In this document: one piece after another, positions 21,720 through 30,677 of the stretch
Layout of the letters: every line of letters starts with the position of its first letter
Numbering within the stretch: position 1 is the first letter of the stretch
Origin: Carex sylvatica
Lineage: Eukaryota > Streptophyta > Magnoliopsida > Poales > Cyperaceae
Assembly: GCA_964058845.1 (NCBI GenBank)
Contig: CAXKVR010000498.1
Coordinates: 1 to 38,000, forward strand
Reading direction: 5' to 3'
Length of the DNA: 38,000 nucleotides
The notes under the pieces: generated by a model
Database searches by the model: none
What the model was told of the DNA's origin: nothing
What the model saw: the letters and a program-made list of their open reading frames with translations, nothing else
Program-made: the position numbers and the translations under genes

Positions 21720-24700
21720 CTATTTTACCTGCTGTGGTTGCTGCTGCTGCTGCTGTTGGCCATAGTTAGCATATCCAGGATATGCACCTCCACCATAAGC
21801 AGCATACATGTTTGGATCTTGCGGTGCCTGTGAGTAGCCATAGGCATCATAACCCTGGCCATAGCCTCCATAGTATCCCCCAGCCCATTGACTCGCATCA
21901 TGTTGTGGCTATCAAATTTCGAAAACAAATCAGTATACATTTCCCATTCGCTAGCTCACAATTTTTCAAGATAATTTACCAAAGGTAGCTGACAGAATTG
22001 GCTGAAAATTCATGTTCAAAATGAAATATCCACAAGATAAGAAGATTTTAAATTTATAAATAAATTATGTTACTAACTAATCGCATACAAATGCATGCAT
22101 ATGCCAAAACCAAATACCCAGATAAATTAACCGGAAAGTTTATATCAATGTCATTCATCCAAAGACCGTATATTTTCCATGGGGGGCCATACAAGAATTT
22201 ATGGTCCAATTTGATTTCCAAATTTATCTCACACTATACCTACTTATGTATCAACAAAGTATCATTTTCCATGCACACATAATTTTTAGATAATCAAACC
22301 CAAGTATCAAAAGATCACATGCATAGAAATACTGTGCATCTTAATAACATCATCAAAACCCAGCTAATTTCAGGATATATACAATACTACTACTGCCCTA
22401 GTTTACAAAAAACAGTATTCCCTTTACTTCCCTCATTTAACTGTAGCAACAGAGGTGATAAATTTGGATGTGAAGCAAATGCAACTTTTAATTGGAACCA
22501 AAGGACGGAACTAGAGATAGTACTGGGAACGTATGTATAGGGGGTCATTTTGTGTTCGAATGTCAGGGGGGTGGGGGGGGTTAAATATGAAGTTTTCGTC
22601 AACTTTACTGGCATGGTGAAGTCGCTGCAGCAAGACATCGCATTACCCCAATAATACTTTAAAAAAAAATACAAATACAGACCTGCTTGGTTGTGGGAGA
22701 GCGGCCCCAAGAAAGACGAATGCTCTGGCCTCCTATGGTCGTCCCTTGAAGCATCAGAAGGGCTTCCTCTGCACACGCCCTGCACCCAATCACAAACAAA
22801 AAATGAGCATTTTTCTGTGAAGTATTAGACTATATATTAACTAGATATTCAATAAAACAAACCTGTTGGAAAACTGGACGAAGGCGCATTTCTTTCCAGC
22901 AGGAATCTTAACACTGACAAGCTCACCATACGTGCTGAATACCTGCCTAAGATGCTCTTCATTTATATTCATGTCTATCCCGCCTACAAATAACTGCAAT
23001 TACATAATAACATCGTTTTCATCAGCAGCTATATCGTTACCACCGCATGGGCATATTACAAAATTATATAAGGAAGTAATCACACACTGTTGTGTTTGTC
23101 GGATCAGTTGGAGTCTGAGGTGTAGCAGTACCATCTGAAAAGGATGATAAAATGCGATGAACAGATCAGCAATTGTCATAGTTGGACAAAAACATTCTTC
23201 AGGAATCAAAGCTGTGAAGTTAATAATATTTTTTTCTTATTTTCCGTGCAATAGTTGCAATGTATATTCCATCAAATAACATGTGTAAATAAGATTCTAG
23301 TTATCTCACATCAAACTTAATACCACCTTACCACGAAACAGCGCATAGCATTCAAACCCTCTTTATGAACAAGTTGAGAATTGTCTTCAAGAGAAAAGGA
23401 TCTCTGCCTTGTCAACTAACCGGGTAGAAAGGTTTGAATTATATTTATGTATCATTTCAGCAACAGTTTGAATTATATTTATCGTATATTCATGCCATAT
23501 CATTATAGTATAGACGAAGTTCTTTTATTGTAGTACTTACTAGTAATTTACCTGGCACAAAGGAGGGAAAGGACATGCAGTGTGTAATGATAAAGAAAAG
23601 TCAGCCCTATTTGTCAATATTTTTCCTTATGTAAAGGGTCAAAAATTCAAACTTCCACTTGAATTATATTTATGCCATATCATTGCATCAACAACAGTTC
23701 AAATTTATGTATATAGTATATTGCTCCATCAACATCATAGAAGTTCTTTTATTGTAGTACTTACAGGGAAAAGACATGCAGTGTATAATGATAAATAAAA
23801 GTCATTCCCTCATTTGTTGATCTTTTAACTTGAAGGGTCAAAATTCAAACTTCCACTTAAATTATAGAGACATCTAGAACCCTATCTAATTGACAACGAC
23901 ATTTAAAATTGGACTGTGGAGCCTAGATGGAATACTCTAAAATGCAGGAATGATAGACTTGCTTGAAAAAAGAAAGGAATATAACACAAACAAGAAAGAT
24001 AAACTGGCAACTACTAACTAACATTTAGTCTACAAAACAACCCGGTAATAAACAAAAGTAACTCAACAAATAAAGGTTCACTAAAATATATACAACTAGC
24101 ATTTGCTATGGAAATTTGGACATAACACAAGGAATGAAGAAATGACAATCTGAAAGTTAGGTTCTGGAAAAATAAATGAATGTGAAAGGTAAAGTAAAGA
24201 GAAAGGTAATTTTAAAATAAAAGGATACTTAAAAGTAAAAGAAATTAAGTGTGAAAGTACTGGAATCCAAAAGAAACTGAAAGGCCAAATGTTACAAACA
24301 TAACAACTGACCTAACCGGGCCACGCATTACAAATGGTGATATGCATCTCAGCTGAAGTCAAGTTTCCTTAGAAGGCTCCTCATTCATTAAAAGAGAGCC
24401 TCTTGGCCTCCTGCTCCCATACAACATTATAATCCCTTATAAGTTTCACTTATTTCATTTATATATTCAAAACTAATCCAAACGAAGGAAATTGACTTGT
24501 ACAGGAATTGAATGAATGAATGCCGCATATCTTCTTATTGACCCGTAAATAAATGCTAACCAAGCAGAGAATACATTTCATGCTAACAAAATAGATAATC
24601 ACATCAAAAAGTAAAATCAGTTACAGAATCACATAACATTAATTTATACATACTAAGGGTGTATAGCATACCTTTCGAAAGGCCCAATGATTTCTTATTT

Positions 24701-25709
24701 GTGGCAGGCCCTATTCGCATAGGTCTAGTGGATAAGAACATGCCATTCATCTCAGTCATGGCCCGAGTCTGTTCAGTAGCATCACCAAATCTGACAAACC
24801 CATAACCCTTTGACCGATTTGTTAACTTGTCGGTCACAACCTTGGCACCTTTAACAGAGGGATAGTTGTTTTTAAATGCCTCTTGTAGCATGTAATCGGT
24901 AACATCAGGTGCCAGATCCCCAACAAATACAGTGTAATCTGGTGAGTCATCCCGCTTTTCACCAGCTGATGCCCAATTGAGTCTGAAGGGTAACTCAGTG
25001 TTGGGCATAATTTGACCATTATAAGATTGTAGGACACGTTCTGCTGTTGCCTTTGTTGCAAATTCAATGAACCCATAACCCTGAAGCTGGCCAGTTGTCT
25101 TGTCGCGAATTAGTTTAACAGATTGGAGCTGTAGTTTTATGGTAACAAAGCATTAGAAAGTAAAAGGAAATTCAAGATATCTATCTTTCTTTCAAGCAAT
25201 TCAAGTTCAAAATTTTCCTCACGCCTCTACAACAATTCAATTTATTATATGCTATTAGATATGATCTAAAGAATTGGAGGTCGATTCTCAAGAAAATCCA
25301 TAACACGATATATGAAACCTTGAAAGAAAGAAAATGAGACACGAAAAAATAATAAATAACCCAACAAGAGTAAGATCGCCTTTCTTACCTCGCCGGTCTG
25401 AGCAAAACAGCTGTAGATGTAATTATCGTCCATCCAGTACTGGAGATCTCCAATCCAGAGGGTTCTAACCTCCTCGGGCCCGACAGATGGAGAAACTGCA
25501 GCTTGTGGAGGCACTGCAACACCGTATTGCTGAGGAAGGGAAGGAGGGGGGATCTGAGAAGGTTGTTGGCCCCACATCGCCTGAGGATGCGGTTGTTGGT
25601 ACTGCGTTGGTATGGGCGGAGGAATCGCGCCCCACTGCGGCGGCGCCACGCCCTGAGGCGGAGCCGAACCGGCGGAGGGCGCCTGTCCTCCAGCTCCTTG
25701 TTGCATCAT
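21720..25709 (-). CDS. RBP45: RBP45-type RNA-binding protein with three RRMs, 6 main exons
   Basis: Nuclear poly(U)/poly(A)-binding hnRNP-like protein of the plant RBP45/RBP47 family. Exons in transcript order: 25389-25709, 24672-25128, 23088-23134, 22863-22993, 22683-22779, 21729-21908; phases agree. About 411 residues. A P/Q/G-rich N-terminus (1-80) precedes three RRMs. RRM1 is at about 82-160 (RNP2 LWIGDL 84-89, RNP1 QGYGFIEF 123-130). RRM2 is at about 172-250 (VFVGDL 174-179, KGYGFVRF 214-221). RRM3 is at about 275-346 (LFVGGI 276-281, KKCAFVQF 309-316), followed by the family's typical RLSWGRSP. The tail is low-complexity G/Y/A/Q (YYGGYGQGYDAYGY) with a six-glutamine run. The 3' end is uncertain. 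Reading through 21729 gives Val-Lys-stop ending at 21720. Splicing to the acceptor at 21159 places TGA as the first codon of a final exon. Initiator is ATG 25709, followed by a second ATG. Confidence 0.92.
22327..22354. repeat. 28-bp intronic segment, exact reverse complement of 21448-21475
   Basis: Bases 22327-22354 (core CTGTGCATCTTAATAACATC) match the reverse complement of 21448-21475 at all 28 positions. The two copies flank the RBP45 exon at 21729-21908, one in each neighbouring intron. Confidence 0.9.
22566..22580 (+). repeat. G-run in an RBP45 intron
   Basis: Six G, one T, eight G. On the transcribed RBP45 strand it is a C-run. It lies in a stretch (about 22495-22600) resembling degraded transposon ends with a GGGGG-type terminus; no assignment is possible. 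Confidence 0.7.
23432..23867. repeat. Diverged 224-bp tandem duplication in RBP45 intron 2
   Basis: Period about 224 bases. AAGTTCTTTTATTGTAGTAC... is identical over 24 bases at 23517-23540 and 23741-23764. 'GACATGCAGTGT-TAATGATAAA' and 'TCAAA-ATTCAAACTTCCACTT' also recur in order. A shorter 35-base duplication of TTTGAATTATATTTAT is seen at 23432 and 23467. It lies inside the 1.5-kb intron 23135-24671, which otherwise shows nothing I recognise. Confidence 0.8.
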
Positions 25710-25746
25710 CTTGATCCGAGAGGTGGAGAGGAAAGAGAGATATGGG

Positions 25747-25767
25747 AAACCCTAACCCTAACCCTAG
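25747..25767. promoter_or_regulatory. Telomere-like repeat (telo-box) in the RBP45 leader
   Basis: Plus strand reads AAACCCTAA, then CCCTAA and CCCTAG, starting 38 bases upstream of the RBP45 ATG. Telo-boxes occur in leaders and promoters of plant translation-related genes. The unit here is six bases (CCCTAA), not the seven-base plant telomere unit CCCTAAA. Confidence 0.6.
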
Positions 25768-25849
25768 AAAACACAGGTAAGAAGTTTTGGAAGAGAGAGA
25801 AGAGGCGGCGAGAGAATAGAGATATGGGATAGCGTATTTATTGAGGCGA

Positions 25850-27515
25850 GAAAATGATAAGGTTCAGCAGAGGAGAAAAATGTAATTTAAAGTTTTGTCA
25901 GGGGGCCCTGCCAAACTTCTTTTGAGTATGCCTTTCCTAACTTTAGAAAATAGTTCATGACTAATCCAACTTTGATAGATCTTATTTTTTCTTGTGAATA
26001 TCTCAATCATTCAAATTAGGGTTGAAATTATTTTTATAGAAAAATTGAATAAGGCCACGTATGGTTAATTAAGTAAAAATAAGACTATAATTCAAAGACT
26101 CGTTTGGCAACTGTCAATGTAGCTAAATAGCAGCACATCGCGTCATTCTAACAAAAAATCGTTGCCAAATGCATATTAGAATGTTCGAAAGAGCGTTAGA
26201 ACAGACTAATCCGGTATTCTGGTAAATATATTTTATAACGAATTAGCGATGTACGAAATAACGATTGTTATATTTTATATTATGCCGTGCTATTTATTGT
26301 CATTCTTAATACGTGTATTTTATTTTATTGTATTATATCGCAATATTATTAGATCTGTGTTACATCGTGATGTTTTGTTATTTTTTTATGACAATTGTGG
26401 TTTAGTCGTAATAGTTATTATTAGCATTACTATTAATAATTATCTTGTCATTTTTTACTTGTTATATTATCAATATTATTATCTTATATTTTGATTTTCA
26501 GATGTTTATTTTTCTACAATTTAGTTATTTTATGTTTGTACGCGCAAGTAAATATTTAAACATCATATTGTCTGCGGTTTGCGCATATGTCACTGATTAT
26601 TATTTTGTATGGGATATTATAATCGATATTTTTCAGTCGCCACTCTCGAATATCATAATTAGCTTTATCGTCGATTTTTAAAAAATTTGAATTTTACCAC
26701 CTACGTAGATACTGTCGACTTTTGAAAATTTTCAATCTTACCATTCACGAACCCCACGCCACGAACCAAGGAGTTACTTCTAGGATTTTTTTGGAAAAAT
26801 AGTTAATTCTATAACAAAGTCGGTATGTGATATAAAACATCAGTATTACATTCATATATTGAATCGAAACATCGATGCAGTGCTAATTAATTGTACCATG
26901 GCCCATTAATATCAAGTAATGATATTTGAAAAAAATAAATTATTCTTGTCAGTGTGTACCATGGTCACACATTCATGCAGCACGGAGAGGCTGAGTGGAT
27001 ATCCTTAGTTCTGCGCAGTATGGAGTGATGGATTAATATCAAAGCTAATAATATTTATAATTTTAATTGTCTATTTTACAATAGATTCACAAACGCATGA
27101 ATCTATTGTATGGTATAGATTGGAGTGTTGATCCACACGGATAGTGTATTAAGAGATCTGACACTAATAAAGTATAGGTTTTTGGTTTTTTTTTGGATTG
27201 TTTGATTTTGTTGTTTTGATTGTTTGGTTGTAAAAACAATTAAAACAGTAAAGTAAATGTTTTATGTATAAAAGATGGACTTTTAGGAATAAGGCTATCG
27301 ATCATTTTACTCATTTAATACAGTTTATGATTGCAAAACGAAGTATCTGCGGTGTTGTCACCAACTGCATGCAAGTACTTAACTTGTCAAGGACAATAAG
27401 TACAATTTTTTTGAATATTAGAGTTCCTTTTTATGTGCTTTTGTTATTTTGGTGCTAATACTTTGGTCGCCAATTTTTCATGAAAAAACTTAGTAGAAAA
27501 TCACATCTCGGTACA
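25850..27515. other. AT-rich intergenic DNA between divergent genes, no gene seen
   Basis: Upstream of RBP45. 26220-26690 is extremely AT-rich with open but low-complexity frames (I, Y and F runs), which I reject as coding. 26880-27060 contains related phrases around ATTAATATCAA at about 26907 and 27031, possibly a decayed repeat. No RNA gene recognised. Confidence 0.5.
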
Positions 27516-27524
27516 GAATTACAG

Positions 27525-28520
27525 CCGACATTTTTATTTTTACCAAAAAAAAAAATTATTTTATTAAAAATAACAAAGATTTAAAAATAATTTTAAAAAT
27601 ATCCAACCCGTGGAAATTTTCCACGGGCCAGAATTTTTTTTTTTTTTTACAAAAACAGAAATTTATATTTACTTTTTATTTTTTTATGAAAATATTAGAA
27701 ATGTTGGATATATTTTTTTGAAAATAGATGGAATACAATACAATTTGATTTATTAGAAAGATTGTAACAAATAATCCGATCAATATTTTTCAGGCCGGAT
27801 TTTTCGCGGCTGTAAGAAAAATTAATATATTTCATTATGTGTTCTTGTAAAAAAATAAAAATGCATGAATTCTGAGTTATTGATCCCGGTTCAAAAGTCA
27901 CTTCTAGGTAATATAGAAATTATTGTGATCCTTCTAGTACATTTAATTTATAAAAAGTTGTATCTATTTTTAAAAAAAATAAAAATTTTAAGTTATTTAA
28001 TGATTGTTATTCAAAAAAAATTCTCAAAATAGATACAACTTTTTATAAATTAAATGTACTAGAAGGATCACAATAATTTCTATATTACCTAGAAGTGACT
28101 TTTGAACCGGGATCAATAACTCAGAATTCATGCATTTTTATTTTTTTACAAGAACACATAATGAAATATATTAATTTTTCTTACAGCCGCGAAAAATCCG
28201 GCCTGAAAAATATTGATCGGATTATTTGTTATAATCTTTCTAATAAATCAAATTGTATTGTATTTCATCTATTTTCAAAAAAATATATCCAACATTTCTA
28301 ATATTTTCATAAAAAAATAAAAAGTAAATATAAATTTCTGTTTTTGTAAAAAAAAAATAAAAAAAAAAAATTTCTGGCCCGTGGAAAAATTCCACGGGTT
28401 GGAATTGAAATTCTGGCCCGTGGAAAATTTCCACGGGTTGGGTATTTTTAAAATTATTTTTAAATCTTGGTTATTTTTAATAAAATATTTTTTTTTTTTG
28501 GGTAAAAATAAAAATGTCGG
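27525..28520. mobile_element. 996-bp foldback element with about 450-bp arms and a 9-bp target-site duplication
   Basis: The left arm (27525-27970) is the reverse complement of the right arm (28026-28520), with a 55-base AT-rich loop. The inner 130 bases of each arm are identical, and identical 68-codon frames read in both arms, so the arms are nearly sequence-perfect. Termini are CCGACATTTTTATTTTTACC and its exact reverse complement. GAATTACAG flanks the element at 27516-27524 and 28521-28529: an exact 9-bp duplication, which fits Mutator-like elements with long terminal repeats. The right arm is longer by about 50 bases because of an extra copy of a CCCGTGG...CCACGGG motif and a longer A/T run. 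No credible protein is encoded. A transcript through it would form a long double-stranded RNA hairpin. Confidence 0.92.
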
Positions 28521-28529
28521 GAATTACAG

Positions 28530-29180
28530 ATTGTCATTAACATATGACTTTTTTTCTTTTTATATTTTATTTATCCGAATTTCCTCGAATGATCACCCGA
28601 TGATGACTACAATTCCTTGATTATCTGCCAATAGACAAGCATTTTGAGCAATAAAATGCCAAATTAAAATAAAAATAAAAATAAAGAATCGAAACCTCTG
28701 CAAAAGATCAGTTTGATGCAAATGCAAGAGCTTATTTGAAAACAGTACTTAAAATATGTCCGATAAATGTCGAAGGTTTATCAACAAATAAACTAAAATA
28801 TCAACGTTTGCGCAGTAGTCGAACTCCATAATATAAACCATGCATTAAACTCCTTTAACAAATAAAATTTGATGAAATAGGAGGTAGGCAGGTAGGCAGG
28901 TAGGAGAAAAGTTCGATTGTTGATTATTCAAAATTTGAGAGCTCGATTTTTCCTCACAATTTTATTCTTAAGAAAACAATAAAATTAAAATTGACAACTT
29001 ACCAAGAAGTTAAAAGTATATATTTTGCTTCAATCCGAAAAATACTATTAATACAACAATTTTTGTAAAAATTACAATTTATACGAGTAATTTCGTCAGA
29101 TTCATCTATATCATTGATATCATGATCAGTATACTTTCTACAAACTTAATTTGCCGTTATTAATATAAACTCACACTATA
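28530..29180. other. AT-rich intergenic DNA with a short 8-bp tandem repeat
   Basis: 28882-28905 holds three copies of AGGTAGGC (the last ends A). Nothing else recognised. Confidence 0.55.
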
Positions 29181-30043
29181 TCTCCATTCCTCTCCATTCT
29201 ATTATTAACCGCGTTAGGTGTTCGATCCGTCAACGGCTACAATTAAAAGATGAAACTTCGAATTTAATCTCAGCCCTCAAATTACATAATTTGTCTTCTT
29301 TTGATTAAATGCATATGTTTATGCATACAAGTCTAAATCTAATTAAAAACATACTCACCACATGTGTTGTCACATGATACGTTACAATTAAAATTGAACA
29401 AACTCTGAAATTTAGCAATATATTTACATGTTTCCTTATTTCTTTGTTTCTATATTTATCTTCTTCAATTGAAAATACTCCACCTTCTATTTTTTTATTT
29501 TTTTATTTCCTTCATTCTTCGTTTCTATACTGATCACAATGAAAATTATTATTTTTTTATTTCCTTATTTCTCTTTCTTTGTTTTTATACATATTGTTGT
29601 GGGCAATTTATAATATATCAATGTGTGTGTGTATATGCATTCTAAATTAGAAACAAAGAAGAAGAATAATATAAATTGGAATGTGTGTGTGAATATACAT
29701 TTCTCTTATAAATATGTGTGTATATATATATCACATACATACACACGATAACACTTATTTATGTTTTTTGATATCATATTATATATCGATATTGAATTGT
29801 CGTACGATATTTGATATTAGAATCGAATCGAGCTATTATTTGATATCATTGGTACTTAAAAATAAATAATCATCACATCATCAAATTGTTATCAGAGATC
29901 ACGATTAAAGTTAATTAAAAATACAGAATCATATAAATTTTTTATTAACACGTGTCTTAATTTTTGAATAATTATTATTATTTTCATTGATATTTTTTTT
30001 TCTTATAGTATGTTTCCGTTGCAACGCACGGGTAAGATACTAG
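29181..30043 (+). mobile_element. Candidate non-autonomous Helitron, 863 bp
   Basis: The 3' end GCAACGCACGGGTAAGATACTAG matches the plant Helitron pattern. A small hairpin (CCGT...ACGG, 30016-30031) sits 12 bases before a terminal CTAG at 30040-30043, and the next base is T. Upstream, TCTCCATTCCTCTCC at 29181 follows an A, giving the expected A|TC...CTAG|T insertion. The 5' boundary is inferred from this rule and from the CCGTCAACGGCTACAATTA phrase shortly after it; it is less certain than the 3' end. No Rep/helicase coding. Inside are TG/TA microsatellites (about 29615-29640 and 29710-29745). Confidence 0.65.
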
Positions 30044-30559
30044 TTTAAAATTATATGACATCTTTTAATATAAAATTTACTGACTGAAATATCTGATCAC
30101 TTTAAGAATCAATGCTTAAACAGTTAATCATTCACACGTAATTATGTCTAGGAAATTAGTACAAGTGATTATAAGATTTGTTGGGTCAAAATTTTAGCAG
30201 AGAAATTTTGGCTTCATGCAGCGCAAAAATCATATACAGCGCTGTTTTGATTCCATAGTTCACATGCTGTATGAAGTGAAAACTGCTCTGTAAATCTTTA
30301 CCTGATTTGTGCCCCAGCCCACAGGACGATCTGAAGCTGCAGGGTGGTCCGTGTCTCGTATTTGTAGGAGTAGAAATGTAGTATACTTCCGATCGAGTTA
30401 AAATCAATTTAGGTTTCCACGAGTCCACATCTCCTAAAGTAATCTAAATTTTAGGTTTAGCATCTCCACCGTCCCTTTTGTCCGAAAGAGCATCCTCCCG
30501 CCAAATAAGTCTGATAGGTTTCTCCACCTAAATTCTCTTTTCAATTTCACGATTTTACT
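30044..30559. other. Intergenic DNA upstream of URB1
   Basis: No gene recognised. The last part should contain the URB1 promoter; no clear TATA element seen. Confidence 0.45.
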
Positions 30560-30677
30560 TCAGCCGGACAACACGTTCTCCTGAATTGATTCTAAAACCC
30601 TAAACCCCTTCTCTTCCGAGCTTCGGACAAAGCCGTAAGAGAGAGAGTGATAGCCAGAGAGCTTCACAAACACTCAG
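30560..30677 (+). promoter_or_regulatory. URB1 leader with a telo-box
   Basis: AAAACCCTAAACCCC at about 30594-30608 is a telo-box, followed by a GAGAGAGAG tract near 30640. Telo-boxes are typical of plant ribosome-biogenesis genes, which agrees with the gene downstream. Confidence 0.6.

Noticed and set aside
22390..22785. 131-codon frame, minus strand
   Set aside because: It overlaps the RBP45 RRM3 exon (22683-22779) in another frame; the real frame there is fixed by the RRM motifs.
25487..25832. Plus-strand frames of 75 and 109 codons
   Set aside because: Antisense to the proline-rich first exon of RBP45; R/G-rich shadow translations of GC-rich coding DNA.
26249..26681. Overlapping 78- and 81-codon plus-strand frames
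   Set aside because: Extremely AT-rich I/Y/F/V translations with no motif; expected by chance in such DNA.
27695..28301. Two identical 68-residue reading frames on opposite strands
   Set aside because: They are the two arms of the foldback element at 27525-28520; low-complexity translation and no family resemblance.
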